DNA from: Impatiens glandulifera
Lineage: Eukaryota; Streptophyta; Magnoliopsida; Ericales; Balsaminaceae
Direction: 5' to 3'
Assembly: GCF_907164915.1 (NCBI RefSeq)
Contig: NC_061862.1
Span: forward strand, 3,286,001-3,350,000
DNA length: 64,000 bases
Part shown: piece by piece, positions 20,445-32,549 of the stretch
Layout: each line of letters begins with the position of its first letter
Position numbering within the stretch: position 1 is the stretch's first letter
Translations under genes and position numbers: made by a program
The notes under the pieces: generated by a model
What the model saw: only the letters and a program-made list of their open reading frames with translations
Told to the model about the DNA's origin: nothing
Database searches by the model: none

Positions 20445-20711
20445 ATGACAAATCTCATGTTATCAATGTTATCAAGGGTTCTTATTTCGATAGTGGTGGT
20501 GATAAGTTTGGTACTCACGATAGATTTCGGTCAGGCTATGACACTAGAGAGTCACATCCTCTCACGAAAATATGGGTTCCAACTAGCTGAATGGGAGAAG
20601 AATCACAAAAATAATGTTGATTTTCAGTCCTTAGACATAGAGATTCAAAGGTTGGTACCTGGAGGACCAAATCCTAAGCATCACGTCATTCAACCACCTG
20701 CTGAGATTTAA
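20445..20711 (+). CDS. CLE (CLAVATA3/ESR-related) peptide precursor
   Basis: This single-exon gene encodes 88 residues. Residues 1-31 form a signal peptide with a long hydrophobic core (RVLISIVVVISLVLTIDFG), followed by a variable, charged middle part. The CLE dodecapeptide RLVPGGPNPKHH is at residues 69-80, with an eight-residue tail VIQPPAEI. All the invariant CLE positions (R1, P4, G6, P7, N8, P9, H11) are present. Such precursors are secreted and cut to a hydroxyprolinated 12-13-mer perceived by leucine-rich-repeat receptor kinases to control meristem or vascular cell fate. Position 5 is Gly and positions 10-12 are KHH, not the commoner LHN/QHN, so the exact subgroup is open. The start at 20445 is preferred because an in-frame ATG at 20352 lies upstream of the TATA box. 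Genes of this size are easily missed by automatic annotation. Confidence 0.9.
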   Translation: MTNLMLSMLSRVLISIVVVISLVLTIDFGQAMTLESHILSRKYGFQLAEWEKNHKNNVDFQSLDIEIQRLVPGGPNPKHHVIQPPAEI

Positions 20712-21205
20712 TCGCTTTTTAAAGGGAGAATAAACAAAATTGTATGACGGGTTTAATAATTCTATGTTATATATTATCAAATCAAATTTCATGGAATTTT
20801 ATTATATTTACATATTGATAATACTAATCATAATTTTATGGTGCATACATATACTCTATAAGACATCTCATATAAACTTTTACAAAATCAAAGAGATGAT
20901 ATGAACTTTACAAAATATAAAATATATAAATAATTAATTTTTGAATCTCAATTTTAAAATAGAGATTGTTATAATATTTGACATAGAGAAGATAATATTA
21001 ATAGGTAACAAATTATATTATTTATTAAGAATATATTTTTTATATATTTTTTTTTGGAAAACGGTTAAAACAATTTTATTAAAATCCTAAAAGTTGGAGT
21101 GTCAAAAATCAAAGCTAGACAAATTCTAGCTATGATTAAGGATGACAATCAAAAGATCCTAAAAAAACTGATTAGTAGCATTCATACATTCTAAAAAAAC
21201 AGAGA

Positions 21206-22110
21206 TTACAAATAGAAAATACTACGTTCAAACTTAATCATCCCAGCTTGGGATTTTCGTATGTCATCTATCTTCATTGAGAGACCTTCTTCCCCTTTCT
21301 CTTCCTCTACCTCTAACGATAAAAGAAGATTGTATTGAAGAGAATGATGAGTATTGTTGTTTCTCATTTTGAATTCTCTCTTTGTACGAGTCTGTTCTGA
21401 TTTGATAGAAATAATTATTTCTGAGATTTTCAGGACTTTTACCACTGTTATCTTCAACTTGAATTTCTGTATTCTTGTCTTCCTTATCTTTAGCTTCGTT
21501 TCAGACTCTACATCGGTTTTGAAATCTTCTTTATCGGCTTTAGAATTCTCTGTTTCAGCTTTGAAAATTTTGGTGTTTTAATCTTGAGTTTCCTCAACAA
21601 TAACTTGAGGTTCATCTTCCATTTTAGGTCTAACCCTTTGCATTTCAGAAAATTTTATTTTCCTCTTCACCTTGATTCCCTTTACTTTCTTTCTTTCGTT
21701 GCTTTCCATTTTCTTAGAATCTTTCTTGCTTTCTTCTATAAATGTTTGATCTTTGAGTTTAACCCCCTCTGTTTCCTTCTTTTTCTTTTCTATTTCCTGG
21801 CTTTTCCGCTCTTCTTCTTTAGCTTTATCATATTTATTGTGCAGAAAAGTGTTACAGAAAGCACACCTTTTTGGTTTCCATTCATAAAAAATCTACATGA
21901 TATTGTGCTTTCCTTTTCTGTCAACAACTGCCATTTTTATTGGCAGGACACTCCTAAGATGCACTTCAATGCTAATTCTAGCAAATGACAAGTGCTCTCC
22001 TTCAATTATTGGGTCTATATAATGGTTTTCCAATTGTATCTGTAAAATGACTAATTGCTTCAGCATATTATTTGAATCAGAATAATACAAATTTATACCA
22101 AGTGAGGGTA
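21206..22110 (-). pseudogene. LINE ORF1 (gag-like) remnant
   Basis: Read on the minus strand in shifting frames, there is DTIGKPLYRP, then GEHLSFARISIEV, then YEWKPKRCAFCNTFLHNKY. This order is characteristic of the gag-like ORF1 of plant L1-type LINEs (IGKPL..., LSFARI.IEV, then a W-P-K-x-C-x-x-C zinc knuckle). The knuckle lacks the final Cys. A Lys/Glu-rich tail is open for about 110 codons (21580-21880). At least one frameshift and a TAG (about 21893) break the frame. No reverse transcriptase follows in this window, so it is a truncated element. Confidence 0.65.
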
Positions 22111-22913
22111 ATAAAACATTAAGAAGATTTACATAATTCTAATAAAATTAGAAAATTTACATAATTCTAATAAAATTAAAAGTACAAAATTTGCTCTTAA
22201 TTATATAATTTTGATACATTTTTCCTAAAATGAAAAGGATGTAGACAATCTAATGAAAAAAGTTTAATGTATCGACTAAATGGTTGTTACGACTAATATA
22301 CATCAATTGTATTTTTTATTTTTATCTTTCACTTTTTTTTCACTCCAACCTACACCCAAACTAACCTTGAAAATTAGTTTTCCACCAAACTCACCAAATT
22401 TAAAATTATAATTTGGTAATTTAACTATTTGAATTTTATATATTATATATATATATATATATTTTATCATATATTTTTTTATTAATATCATAAATTGATA
22501 AAAATAAACTATGATAAAACAAAACAAAAAATTATTAAAATAAAACACTAAGGTCAGTAATATAGGTAGAAAAAAAAACAATTTTATTAAAATAAAACAC
22601 AAAATAGTAAAACAATTTTCTCAAAAGGGTGTAAAAGAAATATTTTTTTATTTGGGCCTAATTTGACTCATTCAAATCCAGATATTGATTTTTAAACTAT
22701 TGGTTACAAATATCATCAAGTTAACAAATTTTTAGATTGGAATGAATTACTACATGCATTTTGAGTTTGAGTGGGTTAAAATTGACCTTTTTTCCAAAAA
22801 AAAAAATGACCTTATATATTTTCAAATAAACATATATATAGATATAATATAGAAGATATAATCCTTAATTCTCTGATTTTATTGATTTTTTAAAACATAG
22901 ATCTTAATTCAAA

Positions 22914-22944
<31 letters not shown>

Positions 22945-23100
22945 GAGAGATATAATATAGAAGATGGATACATGATATATAGATTATAAGCAAAGCAAAA
23001 CAAAACCAAGGATACAGAAAAAACCCTAAATGGCCCCATGGCAAAATAAAGTACTAGTCTTATTCCATTTATACATAAACACAAACACAGTCTTGCATCA
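22110..23100. other. AT-rich intergenic stretch
   Basis: No gene or element is recognised. The last part (22900-23108) includes a TA/GA microsatellite and the likely 3' UTR of the minus-strand LEA gene. Confidence 0.5.
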
Positions 23101-23108
23101 TCACTCTG

Positions 23109-23606
23109 CTATTCCTCCTTCTTGGCTACTTTGCCAGATCCAACCACGAACTGCTTAGTCTCTTGAGCGATCTCCACCAGCGTTTCTCCAATCGCCTGTA
23201 AAACGCCCTCTTCCCCTCCCTTGTAAATACCTCCTGCCCTTTCTTCATCATTAATCCCTCTCCCTGTTTTCAATATTAATATTCACAATCAATCAATCAA
23301 TAAAGGAATCCGGCCTTTCCATTATTACAATTTCGATAGTTTTTTCTTTACCTTCCCACCAACACCAACACCAACACCAACTTTCTTCTTCATTCCCAAT
23401 TCTCTATCCGCCTCTGCTTTCTTTCTCGCAGTATACTCAGCTAATCTCTCCTCCGCACTAACCACAGCATCTTTTGCGTTCACAATTTTCTCACCCACGA
23501 AACCAGTCACCGTATCTTTCGCTGCACCCGTCTTTTCTCCAACATATCCAGCAACTCCACCTACTGCACCCGCGGCCGCCTTTGTAGCCGCCACAGTCTT
23601 CTCCAC
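23109..23606 (-). CDS. 3' exons of a seed LEA protein (SBP65/DC8-like)
   Basis: Two minus-strand exons are visible. The first starts after a TTTTGTAG acceptor at 23606 and reads EKTVAATKAAAGAVGG, AGYVGEKTGAAKDTVTGFV and ARKKAEADRELG, the Ala/Lys/Glu-rich repeats of group 3 LEA proteins. The last runs from 23263 to a TAG at 23109-23111 and reads GVLQAIGETLVEIAQETKQ, the conserved C terminus of the seed biotin-containing protein family. The join is uncertain: the strong donor AAG|GTAAAG (exon end 23352) gives the wrong phase, whereas G|GTGGGA (exon end 23360) gives the conserved frame. Such proteins accumulate in drying embryos and protect cell components. No upstream exon or start was found over the next kilobases, so the gene is either 5'-truncated or has a long, transposon-filled intron. 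Confidence 0.7.
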
Positions 23607-23639
23607 CTACAAAATACAAACTACATTATCAAACTATTT

Positions 23640-24321
23640 GAAAAAAAATAAGTTTTTTAAAAGGTTAATCTAAATATTTTTAGAAAAATAAAATAAAGTT
23701 ATAAAAATTTCAAAATTAATGTAATTTTCTAATTAACTTTTAATAATATAATATTTATTTTAGATTCATTATCTACCTATTTATTATTCAATTCCAAATT
23801 CAAGAAAAATAATAAAAGAAAAAATATAATTCATATATTTATATACATAATCAATCAAAAAAATATAATTAAATTATAAGATAGAAAACAAAAAGAGAAT
23901 AAAAAAATAAATTAAACTTAAAATAATATTTAAGAAATTTTGATAAAAATAAAAAAATACAAATTTGGTACATCAAATTTAAAATTACATTATTATTAAT
24001 TATTATTATTATTATTATATAATAAATGTTTGAAAATATTTAAACTTAATTTAGATATAATCAAATAAAAGTTATATTATCTTATGTCATTTTTTTTTTA
24101 ATCATATAAATTTTTTGATTTTTTTATATTAAATATTATTTTATATGAGATAATAACATTTAAATTTAATATATATATATATATATATAATTAAATAAAT
24201 AAATAATATTATGAGTTTATAACTATAATTTTAAAAATAAATTATTTTTATTTAAGTTATTTAAACTTAAAATAAAAATTTTAAAAATTTGATTGAAGAA
24301 GAAAGATAAAATTTAAAATTA

Positions 24322-24363
<42 letters not shown>

Positions 24364-25630
24364 AATAAAGGTTATATCATTTCATATCATTTTTTTATAT
24401 TATATAAATTTTTTAAATAAAAAATATTTTATAAATTTATAATTTTAATTATAAAAACTATTATACCCATATAAAAATGTACTATTAACAAAAATATAAA
24501 AAATTAAATCTCACTCTAAAAAAATAATTAATATTTTTTTTGATGTAGGTAAATAAAGTATATATTATTATTTTTCTTATATTAAATTAAATCTCTCAAC
24601 TCTAATTTAATTTATAGACATTTGTAGATTTAATGGATGGTTCTTAATTGTTAAAGATGGGATTATTGACTCTAATTTTTAGTTACTTTTTTTTCTGTCT
24701 TAATTTCTTGTGTCAAAGTGTTGTGCGAATCCTTTGAACTTTTATATAATTTTGTTGATTGTTTTTTAAAAAAATATTTTATTTTATGAATTATTGTTAT
24801 ACAATAATAAAAACAAATTCACAATCAAATGAAGATAACATTACTCTTCATTTTACGAACTTCATAATAAACGAAATTAGAATTCATTTTATATAAAAAA
24901 AAAAACTAACATAATTCAATAGTCAATACCCAATTTTAACTTAAAAAATGAATAAATATAAATAAATTATATTGGCTTAAAACTTAATTTATCTTTTTGA
25001 ATGATATTTGAAAAAAGAGGATTGTTATTAGACTTTTAAATTATTTTATTAAATATATTTTTTATTTTTATATATTTCTAAATGTAATTAAAAAATTAGA
25101 ATTCTTTTTTATAGAAGGTTAATTTTTGTTAGAAAATTTTTCATCACAAAAGAAACAAAGTAATTTACTCGAAGATAAGAGAGGGGATAAACTCATACGG
25201 GCTGAATATATAAATATAACACATTTTACCTATCATTGATATAGTTTGATATTATAGTTCAGCATTTAAATAAGTATTTATAACCAATTTTCAAAAAATC
25301 ACTTTTTTCTAAGACCAACCTAGTCTAAAAAATTTGAAAGTAGGTCATGAAAAATTTAGATTAATAAAACTCCTTCACTAAATTATAAAAAAAATTCTCT
25401 TAAATAGTATCTTTTAAAAAAAAGAAGATTAACCAAATGATACAAATTCTATATTTATAATCAAAGATTAAGTGAGTATTAATATATTTTTGTTCAATAA
25501 AAAATATATCACTACTAATAGTATCTTAATTCTAATAATAATATTAACTTAAAAGTAAGATATATGTTTATATAATATAAAATATTTTTCGATCATATGT
25601 ATATTAATTATTTTTAGTTCTTAAGGTTGA
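23640..25630. other. AT-rich stretch upstream of the LEA exons
   Basis: This is homopolymer-rich DNA with (ATT)n/(TTA)n tracts at 24000-24020 and 24325-24360. No coding exon, terminal repeat or promoter can be supported. It would be intron or 5' flank of the LEA gene if that gene is intact. Confidence 0.5.
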
Positions 25631-25639
25631 CTGCATCAA

Positions 25640-25735
25640 CTTTTTGCAATGAGTTTCAATAAATTTAGTAAAAGAATTGTTGAGACTTTTGTATTTTTCA
25701 TAAAGTTAGAAGGTGTAGATATACAAGAGTCAAGA

Positions 25736-25795
<60 letters not shown>

Positions 25796-26660
25796 GATAG
25801 ATCACACTCGGTCACAGTGAAGATGAAACTACGCTGTAGTAGGGTAAATACCAGTATTGATAACATTCAAGAAAAATGCAGAAAAATTATCAAATAATAA
25901 AAAACTGTAATAAAAAAATATTGTTCACAAATAAATAGTTTCTTGAACAACCAAATTAAGAAAATTCTCTTAAAAAAATTCAAACTAAAAAAATAGTATT
26001 ATTTAAAGAAAAAATAAGTTGGCTAAATCAAATTTTCTTGAGACCTTTGTATTTTTTATAAAGTGAGATAGTATTGATATACAAGAGTCAGGACAAAAAA
26101 AGGAATATTTTAGAGATAGAACTTTGTTTGAAAGTTTAAATCACACTCAGTCATTGTGGAGATGAAACCACTATAGTAGTGTAGTAGAGTGATTACCGGT
26201 ATTAATAACATTAAAAAAAATGCAGAAAATTACTAAATAATAAAAGCTGTGATATAAAAAAAATATTGTCTCAAATAAATAGTTTCTTGAACAACCAAAT
26301 TAAGAAAATTCTTAATTTAAACAATCAAACTAAAATAATAGTATTATTTAAAGAAAAAATAAGTTGGCTCAATCAAATTCTCTTTATACCTTTGTATTTT
26401 TAATAAAGTGAGATAATGTAGATATACAAGAGTCAAGATAAAAATAAGAATATTTTAGAGATAGAACTTTATTAAAAAGTTTACATCACACTCGGTCATT
26501 TTAGAGATGAAACCACGCTTTAGTAGAGTGATCACCGTAACATTTAAGAAAAAGACAGAAAATTACCAAATAATAAAAACTGTGATATAAAAAAATAATA
26601 TTGTCCACAAATAAATGATTTCTTGAACAACCAAATTAAAAAAATTCTCTTGAGCAAAAT
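25640..26660. repeat. Three tandem copies of a ~370-bp unit
   Basis: Units start near 25660, 26035 and 26380. Each contains ACCTTTGTATTTTT, ATATACAAGAGTCA(A/G)GA, TCACACTCGGTCA, GATGAAACCACGCT, AAAATGCAGAAAATTACCAA and AAATAGTTTCTTGAACAACC in the same order. The first unit has a (TA)n expansion at 25739-25792. No frame is conserved, so this is a non-coding tandem repeat. Confidence 0.8.
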
Positions 26661-27078
26661 ATATATATATATAAAGATTAAAGATAAAAAAAAAATAAGT
26701 ACGAAATTAATATATATATATATATTTTAGTTGAGAGAAATATTTAATATTATTATTTAAAATATTTATTTATATATAATCACCTATTTAAAATAAATAG
26801 TCTTAACTTACCTAATATATATATAATTTTAAATTTTTATATATTATGATAAGTAGAAAGTGAAATAAAATTTAATTTAAAAAAAGAGTAATATTAGGAA
26901 TTAATTAGAAAGATAAATTATGAAATGAAAAAATTCTTGAATATAAAATAATGAATTAAGATAGAAATCAAAATGAATTTGTGTATAAACCTTCATATTC
27001 ATCTATTAAACATTATTATATATTGTTATTATATATATATAAATAAATATGTTATGTAATATTATATATTTTATATTA

Positions 27079-27230
27079 GAGAAAGGATTAGGTTTGGGAA
27101 TTTGGTGAGGAAATGACTTGGCATAATTTCTGAAAAAATTTCTCTTTTTTCTCTCTTTCCTCTCATTTTTACATTTTCCAACCAATGATGCCAAGATTCC
27201 CTCACCAAATTCTCTCTCTATCACACTCTT
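27079..27230. mobile_element. Short MITE (152 bp)
   Basis: Inverted ends carry GGATTAGG...GGGAATTTGGTGAGG at the left and CCCTCACCAAATTCTC...ATCACACTC at the right. The flanks are TATATTA on both sides (27072-27078 and 27231-27237), a 7- or 8-bp duplication. It has no coding capacity. It belongs to the same family as 27967-28168. Confidence 0.75.
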
Positions 27231-27785
27231 TATATTATTAGTGTGAAAAAATATAAATATCTATATAGTAAGAGTAAGAAAAAAATACTTAATTTAAAAA
27301 GTAGAATAATTTATAGAGTTAATTAAGAGAGAGAAATTATGAATTGAGATAAAAATAATTTGTGTATAAACCTTCATATTCATCTATTAAACATTATTAT
27401 ATATATTGTTATTATATATATAAAAATAAATATGTTAGGTAATATTATATATCTTTATGTAAAAAATATTAATAAAAAAATATTAAAATTTATATAGTAA
27501 GTAGAAAAAAATACTTAATAATTAAATTAAGAAAGAGAAATATATATATATATTATGAAAGATATTTATTCTCATACTTAAAATGCAGTAAACATCTTAA
27601 TAATTTATCCCGATCCAAAAACTCAAACTCAAAAGAATATTATCAGAATATTCATTTTTATAATAAATTTTAATTTTTTCAATAATATCTATATATTTAT
27701 CTAAAATTACAAATTGAACCCATAACTTTACAACAACTTATTAATTCTTTTAAAATTCTCTTTCAATTATTTATAGAACTGCATA

Positions 27786-28660
27786 AAATAAATTAAACAT
27801 TATTACATAAACACAAATTACTTCTCACAAACAAAAAAAAAATACATCAAAACAAACCTTATTAAAATTATCATGAATTAAACATATAAATAAATTATAT
27901 AAATAAATTAAAATATAAATAAATAAAATATGTAAACAAATTAAAATATAAATAAGTTATATAAATGAAGAAAATGATTAGGTGAGGGAATTTGGTAAGA
28001 GAATTTGGTGAGGGAATGACGTGGCATAATCTTATTCGCTGAAAAAATCAAATAATTTTTCTCTTTTTTCTCTTTCTTCCCACTTTTACATTTTCCAACC
28101 AATGAAGTGATGACACGTCATTCCCTCACCAAATTCTCTCACTAAATTCCCTCACTCTATCACTCTTCATAAATTAATTAAAAACAAACTAAAATGACTG
28201 AAATGAAAGTTTTGAAAACCTTTTGAGTATGTGAACAGTGTCCCTGCATATTTGGGTTTGGAGAAAAAAGATTTTGTGGGAAAACTTAAAATGCAGTTGA
28301 GTGACCTATAATAGAGTTGTTTGCTGGTGGGTTGAAGATTATCTTATATTATGAGAGAGAAAATAAATAAGATAAATAAATTAGAAAAGAGAAATTACTT
28401 GAATTTTGTGAATGATTGCTAGTTGATATAATCAATAATATTTATTGCTAAATTCAATTAATAGAGAATTATAATATAATAACTGAAATTTTTTATTTTT
28501 ACATATTTTCATTAATTATAATATAATAACTGAAATTTTTATTTTTAAATATTTTTATTAATTATAATATAATAACTGAAATTTTTTATTTTTACATATT
28601 TTTATATTTAATATTTAATGCTAAATTGAATTAATATAAATAAAATAATTTTATAATGAA
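27786..28660. repeat. Host segment duplicated directly, copy 1
   Basis: The segment matches 31795-32445 (for example TTAAACATTATTACATAAAC, GAGTATGTGAACAGTGTCCC and TATGAGAGAGAAAATAA in the same order). Copy 1 carries a 202-bp MITE that copy 2 lacks, and is followed directly by the Helitron array. The two copies flank the array. Confidence 0.85.
27967..28168. mobile_element. MITE (202 bp) with empty-site proof
   Basis: The element starts GAAGAAAATGATTAGG and ends ATCACTCTTC, with long inverted repeats built on GAGGGAATTTGGTGAGGGAA. It is flanked by ATAAAT on both sides (27961-27966, 28169-28174). The duplicated copy of the locus (near 31958) reads straight through ATAAATTAATT without the element, so this is a true insertion. 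It shares its family with 27079-27230 and probably 37488-37610. Confidence 0.85.
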
Positions 28661-28665
28661 TATAA

Positions 28666-31600
28666 TCTATATATATAATGATGCTTAATTTTTAAAGTGT
28701 CCGGATTGCCGGGTCGATAGCTGTGGTTAATTTGGATACTTGGGTCGGATTGTGGGTTGACCCGTTTTTAAATTTAAAACGGTTAAAAATAAAATTAAAA
28801 ATGCTAGAGGTATGTTTCGAACTTGCAACCTAACAAAACAAGTACAAATCTCTATATATATATAATGATGCTTAATTTTTAAAGTCTCCGGATTGCCGGG
28901 TCAAGAGCTGTGGTTAATTTGGATACTTGGGTCGGATTGTGGGTTGACCCGTTTTTAAATTTAAAACGGTTAAAAATAAAATTAAAAATGCTAGAGGTAT
29001 GTTTTGAACTTGCAACCTAACAAAAACAAGTACAACTCTTTAACCAACTAGGCTACAAAGAATTTATATTTAAATTCAACACCAAATTTGATAAACGCGG
29101 GACGTTTTAATATTAATATAAGTTAAACATTTTAACTAACTAATCTATATATATATATAATGATGCTTAATTTTTAAAGTCTCCGGATTGCCGGGTCGAG
29201 AGCTGTGGTTAATTTGGATACTTGGGTCGGATTGTGGGTTGACCCGTTTTTAAATTTAAAACGGTTAAAAATAAAATTAAAAATGCTAGAGGTATGTTTC
29301 GAACTTGCAACCTAACAAAACAAGTACAACTCTTTAACCAACTAGGCTACAAAGAATTTATATTTTAAATTCAACACCAAATTTGATAAACGCGGGACGT
29401 TTTAATATTAATATAAGTTAAACTTTTTAACTAACTAATCTATATATATATAATGATGCTTAATTTTTAAAGTCTCCGGATTGCCGGGTCAAGAGCTGTG
29501 GTTAATTTGGATACTTGGGTCGGATTGTGGGTTGACCCGTTTTTAAATTTAAATCGGTTAAAAATAAAATTAAAAATGCTAGAGGTATGTTTTGAACTTG
29601 CAACCTAACAAAACAAGTACAACTCTTTAACCAACTAGGCTACAAAGAATTTATATTTTAAATTCAACACCAAATTTGATAAACGCGGGACGTTTTAATA
29701 TTAATATAAGTTAAACTTTTTAACTAACTAATCTATATATATATAATGATGCTTAATTTTTAAAGTGTCCGGATTGCCGGGTCGAGAGCTGTGGTTAATT
29801 TGGATACTTGGGTCGGATTGTGGGTTGACCCGTTTTTAAATTTAAAACGGTTAAAAATAAAATTAAAAATGCTAGAGGTATGTTTCGAACTTGCAACCTA
29901 ACAAAACAAGTACAAATCTCTCTATATATATAATGATGCTTAATTTTTAAAGTCTCCGGATTGCCGGGTCAAGAGCTGTGGTTAATTTGGATACTTGGGT
30001 CGGATTGTGGGTTGACCCGTTTTTAAATTTAAAACGGTTAAAAATAAAATTAAAAATGCTAGAGGTATGTTTTGAACTTGCAACCTAACAAAAACAAGTA
30101 CAACTCTTTAACCAACTAGGCTACAAAGAATTTATATTTTAAATTCAACACCAAATTTGATAAACGCGGGACGTTTTAATATTAATATAAGTTAAACTTT
30201 TTAACTAACTAATCTATATATATATATAATGATGCTTAATTTTTAAAGTCTCCGGATTGCCGGGTCGAGAGCTGTGGTTAATTTGGATACTTGGGTCGGA
30301 TTGTGGGTTGACCCGTTTTTAAATTTAAAACGGTTAAAAATAAAATTAAAAATGCTAGAGGTATGTTTCGAACTTGCAACCTAACAAAACAAGTACAACT
30401 CTTTAACCAACTAGGCTACAAAGAATTTATATTTTAAATTCAACACCAAATTTGATAAACGCGGGACGTTTTAATATTAATATAAGTTAAACTTTTAACT
30501 AACTAATCTATATATATATAATGATGCTTAATTTTTAAAGTCTCCGGATTGCCGGGTCAAGAGCTGTGGTTAATTTGGATACTTGGGTCGGATTGTGGGT
30601 TGACCCGTTTTTAAATTTAAATCGGTTAAAAATAAAATTAAAAATGCTAGAGGTATGTTTTGAACTTGCAACCTAACAAAACAAGTACAACTCTTTAACC
30701 AACTAGGCTACAAAGAATTTATATTTTAAATTCAACACCAAATTTGATAAACGCGGGACGTTTTAATATTAATATAAGTTAAACTTTTTAACTAACTAAT
30801 CTATATATATATAATGATGCTTAATTTTAAAGTCTCCGGATTGCCGGGTCGAGAGCTGTGGTTAATTTGGATACTTGGGTCGGATTGTGGGTTGACCCGT
30901 TTTTAAATTTAAAACGGTTAAAAATAAAATTAAAAATGCTAGAGGTATGTTTCGAACTTGCAACCTAACAAAACAAGTACAAATCTCTATATATATATAA
31001 TGATGCTTAATTTTTAAAGTCTCTGGATTGCCGGGTCAAGAGCTGTGGTTAATTTGGATACTTGGGTCGGATTGTGGGTTGACCCGTTTTTAAATTTAAA
31101 ACGGTTAAAAATAAAATTAAAAATGCTAGAGGTATGTTTTGAACTTGCAACCTAACAAAACAAGTACAACTCTTTAACCAACTAGGCTACAAAGAATTTA
31201 TATTTTAAATTCAACACCAAATTTGATAAACGCGGGACGTTTTAATATTAATATAAGTTAAACTTTTTAACTAACTAATCTATATATATATAATGATGCT
31301 TAATTTTTAAAGTCTCCGGATTGCCGGGTCGAGAGCTGTGGTTAATTTGGATACTTGGGTCGGATTGTGGGTTGACCCGTTTTTAAATTTAAAACGGTTA
31401 AAAATAAAATTAAAAATGCTAGAGGTATGTTTCGAACTTGCAACCTAACAAAACAAGTACAAATCTTTAACCAACTAGGCTACAAAGACTTTATATTTTA
31501 AATTCAACACCAAATTTGATAAACGCGGGACGTTTTAATATTAATATAAGTTCAACTTTTTAACTAACTAATATATAATGATGTTGAGTAAATGAATACT

Positions 31601-31728
31601 TGTGTCGGATTGTGGATTGACTCACCCATAAACTTAAAACGATTAAAAATAAAATAAAAAATGTTATCCGTAATTTTTTTCACGGTTTTTATATTATTAC
31701 TCGTGCAAATGCACGGGCTAAATGCTAG
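28666..31728 (+). mobile_element. Helitron array with higher-order tandem structure
   Basis: The 5' unit begins TCTATATATATAATGATGC, and the whole ends with CGTGCAAATGCACGG (5-bp stem hairpin, 31702-31715) followed by CTAG (31725-31728), the TC...hairpin...CTRR signature of a Helitron. The 5' part is repeated eleven times: long units (about 293 bp) start at 28851, 29144, 29439, 29921, 30213, 30507, 30986 and 31279, and short units (about 187 bp) at 28666, 29732 and 30800. Short-long-long-long forms a 1067-bp module repeated twice and a third time in part. Small variants follow the module (units 4 and 8 share AAATCGG). The 3' end is present once. There is no RepHel protein, so it is non-autonomous. 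Confidence 0.82.
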
Positions 31729-31794
31729 TTAATATAATAACTGAAACTCTTATTATTTTTACAATAAATTAAATTACATAAACACAAATTAAAC

Positions 31795-32445
31795 ATTACA
31801 ATAAATTAAACATTATTACATAAACACAAATTACTTCTCACAAACAAAAAAAAATACATCAAAACAAACCTTATTAAAATTATCATGAATTAAACATAAA
31901 TAAATTAAAATATAAATAAATAAAATATGTAAACAAATTAAAATATAAATAAGTTATATAAATTAATTAAAAACAAACTAAAATGACTGAAATGAAAGTT
32001 TTGAAAATCTTTTGAGTATGTGAACAGTGTCCCTGCATATTTGGGTTTGGAGGAGAAAGATTTTGTAGGAAAACTTAAAATGCAGTTGAGTGACCTATAA
32101 TGGAGTTATTTACTAGTGGGTCAGAGATTATCTTATATTATGAGAGAGAAAATAAGTAAGATAAATAAATTAGGAAAAAGAAATTACTTGAATTTTGTGA
32201 ATGATTGCTAGTTGATATAATCAATATTTATTGCTAAATTCAATTAATAGATAATTATAATATGATAACTGAAATTTTTTTATTTTTACATATTTTCATT
32301 AATTATAATATGATAACTGAAATTTTTATTTTTAAATATTTTCATTAATTATAATATAATAACTGAAATTTTTTATTTTTACATATTTTTATATTTAATA
32401 TTTAATGCTAAACTGAATTAATATAAATAAAATAATTTTATAATG
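31795..32445. repeat. Host segment duplicated directly, copy 2 (empty sites)
   Basis: This is the second copy of 27786-28660. It lacks the 202-bp MITE. Where copy 1 runs into the Helitron, copy 2 continues AATATAATATAATAACTG, the same sequence that follows the Helitron 3' end. It thus serves as the unoccupied target for both elements. Confidence 0.8.
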
Positions 32446-32549
32446 AATATAATATAATAACTGAAACTCTTATTATTTTTACAATTTTTTATAATTAATA
32501 TTAATGCTAAATTTAATTAATAAAAAATATTAATATATATATATATAGG

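Noticed and set aside
21584..21988. 134-codon Phe/Leu-rich frame on the plus strand
   Set aside because: It is the antisense of the Lys/Glu-rich LINE ORF1 tail on the minus strand.
25636..25897. Overlapping frames on both strands with Ile-Tyr runs
   Set aside because: They are translations of a (TA)n microsatellite.
28666..31728. Regular repeats suggesting a CRISPR-like array
   Set aside because: The units are contiguous and similar along their whole length with no unique spacers, the DNA is a plant genome, and Helitron ends explain the array.
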